Shown here: positions 1 through 8,483 of the stretch, piece after piece
Layout: every line of letters starts with the position of its first letter
How positions within the stretch are numbered: position 1 is the first letter of the stretch
Source: Exiguobacterium sp018617385
GTDB lineage: Bacteria > Bacillota > Bacilli > Exiguobacteriales > Exiguobacteriaceae
Direction of reading: 5' to 3'
NCBI RefSeq assembly: GCF_018617385.1
Contig: NZ_JACSKA010000001.1
Span: 744,001 to 808,000 of the forward strand
Length of the DNA: 64,000 nt
Notes under the pieces: model-generated
What the model was told of the DNA's origin: nothing
Databases searched by the model: none
What the model saw: the letters and a program-made list of their open reading frames with translations, nothing else
Made by a program: the position numbers and the translations under genes

Positions 1-2
1 CA

Positions 3-134
3 ACTTTATATGGCAACGAGGAGTCCCAGATAACTTTTAAAGACAAATTTTTGGATTCTAATCATGAATTTTTGAATGAGATAAAAAGAGTAAGGAATTT
101 TCATCTTAAGCGAATTGGTTTTTACTTTAAGTGA
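3..134 (+). CDS. C-terminal fragment of an unidentified protein (5' end outside window)
   Basis: The third frame is open from the window edge to a TGA at 132-134 and would encode the last 43 residues of a protein ending in RIGFYFK. It is rich in Lys, Phe and Asn and uses AT-ending codons, unlike the GC-ending codons of nearly every other gene here. I recognise no family. An open stretch of this length can occur by chance in AT-rich DNA, so it is only a candidate; the bases to the left of the window would decide. Confidence 0.35.
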   Translation, partial: TLYGNEESQITFKDKFLDSNHEFLNEIKRVRNFHLKRIGFYFK

Positions 135-232
135 GAACTAAGTGTTTAAAAATCCTTCGGTTATCATTCTAATTCTTGCATGGTGGTTCAGAGTTTTCTG
201 CTAACAATATGGGCGCCGAAAGGACGTACTGC

Positions 233-266
233 ACAAAAAGAAGACTCAGCTACGAACTGAGTCTTC
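233..266 (-). terminator. Rho-independent terminator of the short-chain dehydrogenase gene
   Basis: A perfect 10-bp stem (240-249 with 257-266, loop of 7) is followed on the minus strand by a short U run (235-239 read in reverse). It lies just beyond the stop codon of the minus-strand gene. Confidence 0.75.
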
Positions 267-272
267 AATCCA

Positions 273-1175
273 TTATCCATTAATCACGGTACCACCATTG
301 ACGTGAATGACTTGACCACTGACGTACGTCGAATCATCGCTTGCGAGGTAGACATAGGCCGGTGCGAGTTCGGCCGGTTGCCCCGGTCGTTTCATCTCGG
401 AAGAGTCACCGAACGATTTCACTTTCTCCGCGTCAAACGTTGACGGGATGAGCGGCGTCCAAATCGGTCCCGGGGCGACCCCGTTGACGCGAATCTTCTT
501 GTCCGCCAAGTTTTTGGCGAGCGAGCGGGTGAATGCCGTGATGGCACCTTTCGTCGACGCATAGTCAATTAATTGGTCGTTTCCTTCATAGGCCGTGATT
601 GAGGTCGTATTGATGATGCTCGCTCCTTCTTTTAAGTAGGGGAGCACTGCTTTCGTTAAGTAGAACATGCTGAAGATATTCGTGCGGAACGTCTTCTCGA
701 GTTGTTCATCTGATATATCGAGGAGCGACTCCTGTGGATGCTGCTCGGCTGCGTTGTTGACGAGGATGTCGATCCGGCCGAACGTCTCGAGCGTCTCTTC
801 GACGACTCGTTGACAGAAAGAAGATTTTCCGAGGTCGCCTTGAAGTAATAGACAGGCTTGACCTAAGTCCTCAATCCGTTCTTTCGTCGCTTCCGCGTCC
901 TCGAGTTCGTTTTGGTCCTTATAGACGATGACGGAGTTCGCACCTTCGTGGGCGAAAAAGATGGCGACCGACTTTCCGATCCCAGAATCCCCACCGGTGA
1001 TGATGGCGACCTTATCTTTTAACTTGTCACTTCCTTTATAATCTTCCCGTTCATAAATGGGGAAGGGCTCCATCTTCGAATCGATTCCCGGTTGGTGTGC
1101 CTGTTCTTGTGCCTTCTTTTTGAATGCCTCAAAATCTTTTCGACTGCCTACGGTGTTCAGACGATTATCGCGCAT
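273..1175 (-). CDS. SDR-family oxidoreductase (general stress protein 39-like)
   Basis: This 300-residue protein is a classical short-chain dehydrogenase/reductase with an N-terminal extension of about 50 residues, as in the YdaD/YhdF (GSP39) group of Bacillus. The NAD(P)-binding motif GGDSGIGKSVA follows residue 60, NNAAEQ is the NNAG-like element, and the catalytic Tyr-Lys pair is in YASTKGAI. The tail VSGQVIHVNGG is typical of the family. Substrate cannot be read from sequence. The ATG at 1175 has AAAGGGGA about nine bases upstream. The gene stands alone, divergent from the fad operon. Bacillus relatives belong to the sigma-B stress regulon, but I could not find a convincing sigma-B promoter. 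Confidence 0.88.
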   Translation of the reverse strand: MRDNRLNTVGSRKDFEAFKKKAQEQAHQPGIDSKMEPFPIYEREDYKGSDKLKDKVAIITGGDSGIGKSVAIFFAHEGANSVIVYKDQNELEDAEATKERIEDLGQACLLLQGDLGKSSFCQRVVEETLETFGRIDILVNNAAEQHPQESLLDISDEQLEKTFRTNIFSMFYLTKAVLPYLKEGASIINTTSITAYEGNDQLIDYASTKGAITAFTRSLAKNLADKKIRVNGVAPGPIWTPLIPSTFDAEKVKSFGDSSEMKRPGQPAELAPAYVYLASDDSTYVSGQVIHVNGGTVING

Positions 1176-1277
1176 GTATACATTCCCCTTTCTGAATTTG
1201 ACTCTTTTTGTCTATACCACACCCATTGAAAACTAATCGCTCATTCAAAAAATGGAATGAAATTGAAAAATGAACGC

Positions 1278-1306
1278 TTGCGAATGAATGTTCATTCATT
1301 TATGAT
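1278..1306 (+). promoter_or_regulatory. Sigma-A promoter of the fad operon
   Basis: TTGCGA (1278-1283) and TATGAT (1301-1306) are separated by exactly 17 bases. The spacer is occupied by a FadR-type palindrome, so repressor and polymerase would compete directly. Confidence 0.8.
1281..1298. promoter_or_regulatory. FadR-type operator 1
   Basis: The site CGAATGAATGTTCATTCA matches the Bacillus FadR consensus TGAATGAMTANTCATTCA at 16 of 18 positions by eye and is an inverted repeat (AATGAATG/CATTCATT). It lies in the promoter spacer. FadR is a TetR-family repressor relieved by long-chain acyl-CoA; its gene is not in this window. Confidence 0.8.
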
Positions 1307-1352
1307 AGAAGAGTAAACACGATGGTGATTGCGATTTTTTTTACGCGTGAAA

Positions 1353-1370
1353 TGAATCACTATTCATTCT
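1353..1370. promoter_or_regulatory. FadR-type operator 2
   Basis: TGAATCACTATTCATTCT also matches the FadR consensus at 16 of 18 positions. It lies between the promoter and the ribosome-binding site of fadN, so a second repressor dimer could act as a roadblock to transcription. Confidence 0.65.
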
Positions 1371-1389
1371 CATTTTAGGGGGGAACACT

Positions 1390-3801
1390 ATGACGAGTCA
1401 CATCGAACAATCAACCGACCTCCGTTTGACGAACTCAATTCGTTTTGCGGTCGTCATCGGTTCAGGAGTAATGGGGGCGGGGATTGCGGCTCACTTGGCG
1501 AACGCGGGGATTCGTTCGCTCATGCTCGACATCGTACCACGTGAATTGACAGCTAAAGAGGAAGCGAAAGGGTTGACGCTCGAGTCATCAGAAGTACGCA
1601 ATCGCATCGCCTCAGAAAACCGTCAAAAACTACTGAAACAAAATCCGGCACCACTCGCGACAGCCGATCATCTCAACTTCATCGAAGTCGGGAACTTAGA
1701 AGATGACTTAGAGCGTTTGAAAGAAGCGGATTGGGTCATCGAAGTCGTCGTCGAACGTCTTGATGTGAAGCAACAACTCTTCGAGAAGATTGCACCTTAC
1801 ATCCGTGAAGATGCGATTCTCAGCTCGAACACGTCAGGGATCTCCATCGAAGCGATGGCAAGTGCCCTTCCGGAAGGATTGAAATCACGCTTCCTCGGCA
1901 CACACTTCTTCAACCCACCACGTTACTTGAAGTTGCTCGAACTCATCCCGACGGAGAAGACAGCCCGTCCGGTCATCGACTTCATGTCACGTTTCGCGGA
2001 AGACCGTCTCGGCAAAGGTGTCGTCGAAGCAAAAGACACACCGAACTTCATCGGGAACCGCATCGGGACGTATGGTCTTCTCGTCACGTTTGAAGAGATG
2101 CTCAAACAAAACGCTTCAATCGGAGAGATGGACTCGATCACAGGTCCACTCATCGGTCGTCCAAAATCAGCGACCTTCCGCACACTCGACGTCGTCGGAA
2201 TCGACACGTTCGTCCACGTGGCGGGTAACGTCTACGAGACGCTCGAAGCTGGGGAAGAGAAGGACACGTTCGACGTCCCTTCAGAAATGAAGCAACTCGT
2301 CGAAAAAGGCTGGATCGGACAAAAGGCCGGTCAAGGCTTCTATAAGAAAGAAGGCAAGGTCATCCAGGAGTTGAACCTTCAGACGTTCGAATACGAACAA
2401 TTGAAAGCGATTACAGGTCCTGAGCTCGATCAAATCAAGTCACTTCCAGGCTCAAAAGCGAAATTGAAAGGTGCCATCTTGAACAAAGGTCGCGTCGGAC
2501 AATTGCTCTGGCCAATCACGGCGAAGACGCTCGCTTACTCGGCACGTCTCACTGGTGAGATTGCCGATACGATCGTTGCGATTGACGATGCGATGAAGTG
2601 GGGCTTCGGTTGGAAGTTTGGACCGTTCGAGATGTGGGATGCCCTCGGTGTGGAGAAATCAGTCGAGCGTATGAAAGCGGAAGGCTATGACGTCCCGGCA
2701 TGGATCGATGAGATGCTTGCTGCAGGCAACACGTCATTCTATAAGGGAGACCAGTATTACGATAAAGCGTCGAAGACGTATGTTGAGAAGACCGTCAACC
2801 CGAAAGAATTGAAACTCAAACCGCTCGCAAAATCAAACGGTATCATCTTAGAAAATGGTGGAGCGCGCCTCGTCGATATCGGCGATGATGTCGTCGCACT
2901 CGAATTCACATCACCAAACAACGCGATCGGTGTCGATATCATGCAGATGATCGAACAGTCGATCGACCGCGTCGAGCAAGACTTCAAAGGAATGGTCCTC
3001 GCCAACGATGGCAAGAACTTCTGTGTCGGAGCCAACCTTGCGATGATGCTCATGGAAGCAGAAGACGAGAACTGGTTCGAACTCGATTGGATCATCAACA
3101 AGTTCCAACAAGTCGTTCAAAAGATTCGTTATTCAAGTCGCCCGGTCGTTGCCGCACCATACGGCATGACGCTCGGTGGTGGAACAGAAATCAGCTTACC
3201 GGCAGCCCGTATGCAAGCCGCGCTTGAGACATATATGGGTCTCGTCGAAGTCGGTGTCGGCCTCATCCCTGGTGGGGGCGGAAACGTCAACACGTACCGT
3301 CGTCTCCTTGAGCAGACACCAAAATCGATGCAAAACATCGAGAAGGCTGCGCAACAGACATTTGAGAACATTGCGATGGCGAAAGTATCGAAGTCGGCAT
3401 TTGATGCGAAGACACTCGGTTACCACCGTGCGGTCGATGGCATCTCGATGAACCGTGACCACTTGACGTTCGATGCGAAACAGACGGTCCTTGAACTGGC
3501 TGACGGGTACACGGCACCGGTTCGTGAAAAGTTACCGGTCGTCGGTCAAACAGGGAAAGCGACGCTCGAACTCGCGGCGTATGAAATGTTCTACGGCGGT
3601 TATATTTCAGAGCATGATTTGAAGATTGCGAAGAAACTCGCGCACGTCATCAGTGGTGGCGATTTGGCATACGGTACGCTCGTCGATGAACAGTATTTCC
3701 TCGACATCGAGCGCGAAGCCTTCTTGAGCCTCATCGGGGAGCCGAAGTCACAACAACGGATGCAACATATGCTCGTGAAAGGCAAACCACTACGGAACTG
3801 A
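1390..3801 (+). CDS. fadN: 3-hydroxyacyl-CoA dehydrogenase / enoyl-CoA hydratase FadN
   Basis: This 803-residue bifunctional beta-oxidation enzyme hydrates trans-2-enoyl-CoA and oxidises the resulting 3-hydroxyacyl-CoA with NAD+. Unlike E. coli FadB, the dehydrogenase comes first: a Rossmann motif VIGSGVMGAG sits at residues 22-31, followed by the 3HCDH C-terminal domain (FFNPPRYLKLLELIP, NFIGNRIG). A crotonase-fold hydratase occupies about residues 500-700 with the oxyanion-hole segment GKNFCVGANLAM. The length is close to the roughly 790 residues of Bacillus FadN. The start has AGGGGGGA eight bases upstream. It is the first gene of fadN-fadA-fadE; fadA follows 18 bases later. The FadR sites upstream predict induction by long-chain fatty acids. 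Confidence 0.96.
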   Translation: MTSHIEQSTDLRLTNSIRFAVVIGSGVMGAGIAAHLANAGIRSLMLDIVPRELTAKEEAKGLTLESSEVRNRIASENRQKLLKQNPAPLATADHLNFIEVGNLEDDLERLKEADWVIEVVVERLDVKQQLFEKIAPYIREDAILSSNTSGISIEAMASALPEGLKSRFLGTHFFNPPRYLKLLELIPTEKTARPVIDFMSRFAEDRLGKGVVEAKDTPNFIGNRIGTYGLLVTFEEMLKQNASIGEMDSITGPLIGRPKSATFRTLDVVGIDTFVHVAGNVYETLEAGEEKDTFDVPSEMKQLVEKGWIGQKAGQGFYKKEGKVIQELNLQTFEYEQLKAITGPELDQIKSLPGSKAKLKGAILNKGRVGQLLWPITAKTLAYSARLTGEIADTIVAIDDAMKWGFGWKFGPFEMWDALGVEKSVERMKAEGYDVPAWIDEMLAAGNTSFYKGDQYYDKASKTYVEKTVNPKELKLKPLAKSNGIILENGGARLVDIGDDVVALEFTSPNNAIGVDIMQMIEQSIDRVEQDFKGMVLANDGKNFCVGANLAMMLMEAEDENWFELDWIINKFQQVVQKIRYSSRPVVAAPYGMTLGGGTEISLPAARMQAALETYMGLVEVGVGLIPGGGGNVNTYRRLLEQTPKSMQNIEKAAQQTFENIAMAKVSKSAFDAKTLGYHRAVDGISMNRDHLTFDAKQTVLELADGYTAPVREKLPVVGQTGKATLELAAYEMFYGGYISEHDLKIAKKLAHVISGGDLAYGTLVDEQYFLDIEREAFLSLIGEPKSQQRMQHMLVKGKPLRN

Positions 3802-3819
3802 TAAAGGGGGACAAAACAG

Positions 3820-4992
3820 ATGAGGGAAGCAGTCATCGTAGCCGGCGCACGGACGCCGGTCGGAAAAGCAAAACGCGGTTCGTTCCGTAACGTACGTTCG
3901 GACGAGCTCGCGGGATATGCCATCAAGGCAACGCTTGAGCGTTCAGGATATAAAGGCCCGATTGATGACGTCATCATGGGTTGTGCGATGCCAGAAGCGG
4001 AGCAAGGGATGAACATCGCTCGCTATGCGGCGGTCCGGGGGGGACTGTCGCACGAAGTTCCAGCGATCACCATCAACCGCTACTGCTCGTCAGGTCTTCA
4101 AGCCATCGCGGACGCGGCGGCGAAAATCATGATCGGTCAAGCAACGGCAATCATCGCCGGCGGTATGGAATCGATGAGCCAAGTGCCGATGGGTGGTCAC
4201 GTCATCCGTCCAAACCCACACATCATGGAGACGGCACCAGAGTACTACATGAGCATGGGTCATACGGCAGAACGTGTCGCAGCTGAATACAACATCTCGC
4301 GTGAAGACCAAGATGCGTTCGCCATCAACAGTCACCAAAAGGCGGCAGCGGCTATCGCAGGTGGCAAGTTCCAGGAAGAAATCGTTCCTGTGACGGTCAT
4401 CGAGCACGTACTCGGTGAAGACGGGAAAGTCGCGGAAGTGGAGAAAGTCGTCAAGCATGACGAAGGTGTCCGTGCCGATTCGACGATCGAAGCGCTCGGT
4501 AAACTTCGCCCGGCTTTCAAAATCAAAGGGTCAGTCACAGCAGGTAACGCCTCACAAGTATCCGACGGAGCAGCAGCAGTTCTCGTCATGGACCGTGAAG
4601 AAGCAGAACGCCAAGGATTGCAACCGATGGCCAAGTTCCTCTCATTCGCGGTCGGCGGTGTCCGTCCGGAAGTGATGGGAATCGGTCCAGTCGTCGCCAT
4701 TCCGAAAGCACTCGAGATGGCTGGCGTGAAGTTAGAAGAAGTCGGATTGTTCGAGTTGAACGAAGCGTTCGCGAGCCAGTCACTCGGTGTCATCCGTGAA
4801 CTCGGCATCGATCCATCGAAAGTGAACGTGAACGGCGGCGCCATCGCCCTCGGTCACCCACTCGGATGTACTGGAGCAAAACTTTCAGTCTCGATCTTGC
4901 ACGAAATGAAACGACGCAATGAGAAGTATGGGGTTGTCACGATGTGTATCGGCGGCGGAATGGGCGCGGCTGGTGTCTTCGAATTACTATAA
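3820..4992 (+). CDS. fadA: Acetyl-CoA acyltransferase (3-ketoacyl-CoA thiolase) FadA
   Basis: This 390-residue thiolase cleaves 3-ketoacyl-CoA with CoA to give acetyl-CoA and a shortened acyl-CoA, the last step of each beta-oxidation round. The acylated cysteine is in NRYCSSGLQA, the histidine loop is GGAIALGHPLGCTGA, and the second catalytic cysteine is in TMCIGGGMGAAG. Length and motifs are complete for the family. The RBS AAAGGGGGA precedes the ATG. Its place between fadN and fadE makes a degradative rather than biosynthetic thiolase the natural reading. Confidence 0.96.
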   Translation: MREAVIVAGARTPVGKAKRGSFRNVRSDELAGYAIKATLERSGYKGPIDDVIMGCAMPEAEQGMNIARYAAVRGGLSHEVPAITINRYCSSGLQAIADAAAKIMIGQATAIIAGGMESMSQVPMGGHVIRPNPHIMETAPEYYMSMGHTAERVAAEYNISREDQDAFAINSHQKAAAAIAGGKFQEEIVPVTVIEHVLGEDGKVAEVEKVVKHDEGVRADSTIEALGKLRPAFKIKGSVTAGNASQVSDGAAAVLVMDREEAERQGLQPMAKFLSFAVGGVRPEVMGIGPVVAIPKALEMAGVKLEEVGLFELNEAFASQSLGVIRELGIDPSKVNVNGGAIALGHPLGCTGAKLSVSILHEMKRRNEKYGVVTMCIGGGMGAAGVFELL

Positions 4993-5005
4993 GGGGGAAT
5001 CGGAT

Positions 5006-6790
5006 ATGGAACGTACAGAACATGAATTGATTAAAGGCGGTAGCTTTGTCATTGACGCACTCGACGCAGAGCGTCTCTTCACACCAGAGGATTTCTCAGA
5101 TGAGCATAAGATGATTGGGGACACGACGGCAGGATTCGTCGATGACCGCGTCATGCCAGTCCTCGAGCGCATCGAGAAACACGAGTTCGACCTCTCTGTC
5201 GAATTGTTGAAAGAAGCGGGCGAGCTCGGTCTTCTCGGAGCAGACGTTCCAGAAGAGTACGGCGGTTACCAACTCGATAAAATCTCATCTTCGATCATCA
5301 CGGAGCGCTTCGCGAAAGCACGTTCATTCGCGCTCAGCTACGGCGCACACGTCGGGATCGGGACGCTTCCAATCGTCTTCTTCGGATCAGAAGAGCAAAA
5401 ACACAAGTATTTGCCAAAACTCGCGACAGGTGAATGGATCGCGGCTTACGCCCTCACGGAGCCAGGCTCAGGTTCTGACGCCCTCGGTGCGAAAACGACA
5501 GCTGTTTTGAACGAGGCGGGCACGCACTACGTCTTGAACGGTGAGAAACAATGGATCACAAACGCTGGCTTCGCGAACGTCTTCGTCGTCTACGCAAAAA
5601 TCGATGGCGACAAGTTCAGTGCCTTCATCGTCGAGCGTGACTTCAAAGGAGTCTCAACAGGCGCAGAAGAACAGAAGATGGGAATCAAGGGCTCGTCGAC
5701 ACGTACGCTCATCCTTGAAGACGTCGAAGTACCAGTCGACAACCTTCTCGGTGAAATCGGAAAAGGTCACGTCATCGCCTTCAACATCTTGAACGTCGGT
5801 CGTTACAAACTCGCAGTCGGAGCAGTCGGTTCTTCAAAACGTGCATTCGACCTCTCGGTTCAATACGCGAACGAGCGCAAACAGTTCAAGACACCGATCA
5901 GCCAATTCCCACTCATCCAAGAGAAATTGGCGACGATGGCAGCGAACATCTATGCGATGGAAAGTTCAGTCTATCGTACAGGTGGTTTGTTCCAGGACAG
6001 CTTGGACGCACTCGGTGATGAGAACATGCGCGACGGATCGAAAGTCGCACAAGCAATCGCAGAATACGCGATCGAATGCTCACTCAACAAAGTCTTCGCT
6101 TCTGAAACGTTCGACTATGTCGTCGACGAAGCGGTCCAGATTCACGGTGGATACGGATTCATGGCAGAATATGAAGTCGAGAACCTCTACCGTGACTCAC
6201 GGATCAACCGTATCTTCGAAGGAACGAACGAGATCAACCGTTTGATCGTCCCAGGTACGCTCCTCAAGAAAGCGATGAAAGGTGAATTGCCGCTCCTCGC
6301 AGAAGCACAAAAACTTCAAAAAGAGCTCATGAGCTATATGCCACAAGAATTGGATGGCTCACCGCTCGCTCGCGAGAAGATGCTCCTTTCGAACATGAAG
6401 AAAATCAACTTGATGGTCGCGGGTACAGCTGTACAGAAGTATCAACAAGACCTTCAAAACGAACAAGAAATCTTGGCGAAGATTGCAGACATGATCAGTG
6501 CCATCTATGCGCTTGAAGCAGCCATCGCTCGTACAGACAAAGCGATTGCCCGTTCAGGCGAAGAGAAGAACACGCTCAAAGTCCGCTATACAGAAATCTT
6601 TGCGGAGCAAGTATTCAAACAAGTCGAACTCATGGCGAAAGAAGTATTGTACGCAGCGGCGTCTGGCGACGAGCAGCGTATGCTTCTCTCGGCAATGAAG
6701 AAGTTCAGCCGCTATCAGCCAATCAATGTGATCGGCACGAAGCGCGAAGTCGCAGCGAGCCTCATCAAAGCGAACAAGTTTATCGTCTAA
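5006..6790 (+). CDS. fadE: Acyl-CoA dehydrogenase FadE
   Basis: This is a 594-residue FAD-dependent acyl-CoA dehydrogenase catalysing the first, trans-2-enoyl-forming step of beta-oxidation. The N-terminal and middle domains contain YALTEPGSGSDAL and WITNAGFANVF. The C-terminal flavin and active-site region carries QIHGGYGFMAEY and RIFEGTNEINRL. The extra ~190 residues after that motif are as in the long (VLCAD-like) FadE enzymes of Bacillales. I chose the ATG at 5006, which has AAGGGGGA upstream and follows the fadA stop by 13 bases. An upstream in-frame start at 4919 lies inside fadA and lacks an RBS. The electron-transfer flavoprotein partner is not in this window. Confidence 0.95.
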   Translation: MERTEHELIKGGSFVIDALDAERLFTPEDFSDEHKMIGDTTAGFVDDRVMPVLERIEKHEFDLSVELLKEAGELGLLGADVPEEYGGYQLDKISSSIITERFAKARSFALSYGAHVGIGTLPIVFFGSEEQKHKYLPKLATGEWIAAYALTEPGSGSDALGAKTTAVLNEAGTHYVLNGEKQWITNAGFANVFVVYAKIDGDKFSAFIVERDFKGVSTGAEEQKMGIKGSSTRTLILEDVEVPVDNLLGEIGKGHVIAFNILNVGRYKLAVGAVGSSKRAFDLSVQYANERKQFKTPISQFPLIQEKLATMAANIYAMESSVYRTGGLFQDSLDALGDENMRDGSKVAQAIAEYAIECSLNKVFASETFDYVVDEAVQIHGGYGFMAEYEVENLYRDSRINRIFEGTNEINRLIVPGTLLKKAMKGELPLLAEAQKLQKELMSYMPQELDGSPLAREKMLLSNMKKINLMVAGTAVQKYQQDLQNEQEILAKIADMISAIYALEAAIARTDKAIARSGEEKNTLKVRYTEIFAEQVFKQVELMAKEVLYAAASGDEQRMLLSAMKKFSRYQPINVIGTKREVAASLIKANKFIV

Positions 6791-6800
6791 TCAAATGGAC

Positions 6801-6841
6801 AGAAAGGGTGGACCGGACGCGGTCGACCCTTTCTTTTTTTG
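6801..6841 (+). terminator. Rho-independent terminator of the fad operon
   Basis: The arms AGAAAGGGT (6801-6809) and ACCCTTTCT (6826-6834) form a stem extended by inner pairing, followed by a run of T. Confidence 0.85.
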
Positions 6842-6879
6842 AGCTCTGCCACGTACAATAGAGACGAGGGGGAGAGAAG

Positions 6880-7611
6880 ATGACAAAACGAGATGTATTA
6901 CTCGACCGGATGGAACGCATTGGACGGTCCGTTGCCGAACTGGACGGGACGCTCATGCTGCTCGCATTGGGTTCGATTGGACAAGAGACGGAGCGGTTGG
7001 ATGAGTATTCGGACCTCGATTTCTTTTTGATTGTCGAGGATGGGCAGAAGGCGCGCTTTATCGACCGACTCGACTGGCTGGAGGTCGAACCGCTTCACTA
7101 TCAGTTCCAAAACACGAAGGACGGGCATAAAATCATGTACCAGGATGGCATTTATGGTGAGTTCGCCGTCTTCGAACTGCATGAACTGGCGACCATCGCC
7201 TATACGCCAGGACGTGTCGTCTGGCGACGGGACGAGGCGCTCGAAGTATTTGCGACACCACGCCTCGAAATCACACGTGAATCAGCGGATTATTATTATG
7301 AAGAGGCGTTGACGAACCTATATGTCGGCTTACTTCGGGAACGTCGGGGCGAGATGCTCGCCGGATTCGAACTCGTCCAAGTCGCAGCCGTTCAAAACGT
7401 CTTGAAGGCGCTCGGCGGACAAGGAGATCCGTTCAATCCGACACGCCGTGTCGAGTCGAGACAGCCGGAGATGATTCCCTTCTTGTCAGATGGGGTAAAA
7501 GGATACGGCAGGTCAATCGAGGCGGCAGCGGCGATCTTACGGTTGATCGAAGCGAGGCACGAAGTGAACCCGACGATGAAGCGAGAGATTGAACGGTTGC
7601 TTGAGAGGTGA
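6880..7611 (+). CDS. Nucleotidyltransferase-fold protein, Lnu(B/F)-like
   Basis: This 243-residue protein has the nucleotidyltransferase signature near residues 30-50: LALGSIGQETERLDEYSDLD, a GS followed by a D-x-D pair (SDLDFF). The layout resembles small aminoglycoside or lincosamide nucleotidyltransferases of the Lnu(B)/Lnu(F) type, which transfer AMP to small molecules. The C-terminal half is helical (ESADYYYEEALTNLYVG). The real substrate is unknown, and resistance is only a possibility. The start has AGGGGGAGA seven bases upstream. It is monocistronic or loosely linked to the next gene (47-base gap). Confidence 0.7.
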   Translation: MTKRDVLLDRMERIGRSVAELDGTLMLLALGSIGQETERLDEYSDLDFFLIVEDGQKARFIDRLDWLEVEPLHYQFQNTKDGHKIMYQDGIYGEFAVFELHELATIAYTPGRVVWRRDEALEVFATPRLEITRESADYYYEEALTNLYVGLLRERRGEMLAGFELVQVAAVQNVLKALGGQGDPFNPTRRVESRQPEMIPFLSDGVKGYGRSIEAAAAILRLIEARHEVNPTMKREIERLLER

Positions 7612-7658
7612 ATTGATTTCTCGGAATATGCTACATTGAGAATAGAGGTGATGAACAG

Positions 7659-8012
7659 ATGGTGACACTATACGGCTATCCACCATGCAGTACATGTAAA
7701 AAAGCAGAAAAATGGTTGAAGGAACAAGGCATCGCGTATACATACGTTCATATCGTCGAATCGACGCCGACGAAAGCGGAACTCGCCGAACTGTGGAAAC
7801 AATCAGGTCTACCACTCAAGAAGTTCTTCAATACGAGCGGGCAAGTCTATCGGAACGAAGGCATCAAAGACAAGCTGCCAAATCTATCAGAAGACGAACA
7901 ACTCGAGCTATTAGCAAGCAATGGTATGCTTTTGAAGCGACCAATCGTCACAAATGGTGAAAAAACGACCGTCGGATTTTCAGAAAAGTCCTTTACGGAC
8001 GTTTGGGGCTAA
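7659..8012 (+). CDS. yusI: ArsC/Spx-family protein YusI
   Basis: This 117-residue protein belongs to the arsenate reductase-like/Spx family of the thioredoxin fold. It has the redox pair C10-x-x-C13 (YPPCSTCKKA) and the family signature LLKRPIVTNG near residue 90. The Spx C-terminal region and the Spx RPR residue context are not evident, so a YusI-like protein of unknown function is more likely than the global regulator. It lies directly upstream of gcvH, the same neighbourhood as yusI-gcvH in Bacillus. GAGGTG eight bases upstream supports the start. Confidence 0.85.
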   Translation: MVTLYGYPPCSTCKKAEKWLKEQGIAYTYVHIVESTPTKAELAELWKQSGLPLKKFFNTSGQVYRNEGIKDKLPNLSEDEQLELLASNGMLLKRPIVTNGEKTTVGFSEKSFTDVWG

Positions 8013-8022
8013 GTGCTATAAT
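7992..8022 (+). promoter_or_regulatory. Probable gcvH promoter
   Basis: A perfect -10 TATAAT (8017-8022) is preceded by a weak -35, TTTACG at 7992-7997 (19-base spacer) or TTACGG at 7993-7998 (18-base spacer). It overlaps the stop of the upstream gene, so gcvH may be transcribed on its own as well as by read-through. Confidence 0.5.
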
Positions 8023-8060
8023 ACAGATGTGAGTCTAATTTATTTGAGGGGGAAGTTAGG

Positions 8061-8444
8061 ATGAGCAAAGTACCAGCAAATTTACGTTATTCAAAAGAAC
8101 ATGAGTGGGTAGAAGTAAACGGAACGAAAGCCCGCATCGGCATCACGGATTTCGCACAAAGCGAACTAGGGGATATCGTGTTTGTCGAACTCCCAGAAGT
8201 CGATGGTACGATTTTGCTCGACGAGCCATTCGGTTCAGTCGAATCAGTGAAAACGGTCTCTGAGTTGTATGCGCCAGTATCAGGTCGCATCACAGCAGTG
8301 AACGAGGACCTCGCGGATTCTCCAGAACTCGTCAACGAGTCACCGTTTGAAAACGCATGGATGATCGAAGTCGAGTTGACGGAAGAGTCAGACCTCGACA
8401 AGCTCATGTCTGCAGAAGAATACGAAGCGATGATTCAAGGATAA
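8061..8444 (+). CDS. gcvH: Glycine cleavage system H protein
   Basis: This 127-residue lipoyl carrier shuttles the aminomethyl group between the P, T and L components of glycine cleavage. In Bacillales it is also the scaffold from which lipoyl groups are passed to other dehydrogenases. The lipoylated lysine is K64 in GSVESVKTVSELYAP, and the KEHEWVEV N-terminus is typical. Length is standard. The RBS is AGGGGGAAG. The gcvT and gcvP genes are not nearby, consistent with the separate gcvH locus of Bacillus. Confidence 0.96.
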   Translation: MSKVPANLRYSKEHEWVEVNGTKARIGITDFAQSELGDIVFVELPEVDGTILLDEPFGSVESVKTVSELYAPVSGRITAVNEDLADSPELVNESPFENAWMIEVELTEESDLDKLMSAEEYEAMIQG

Positions 8445-8446
8445 TC

Positions 8447-8481
8447 AAAGCCGGCCTCTCCAATGGAGAAGCCGGCTTTTT
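8447..8481. terminator. Bidirectional terminator between gcvH and the PTS IIC-like gene
   Basis: The long stem AAAGCCGGC...GCCGGCTTT has T runs on both strands and lies between two convergent stop codons. Confidence 0.85.
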
Positions 8482-8483
8482 GT

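Noticed and set aside
1176..1260. Sigma-B promoter for the GSP39-like dehydrogenase
   Set aside because: A GGTAT-like -10 is present but no GTTT-type -35 at the right distance was found.
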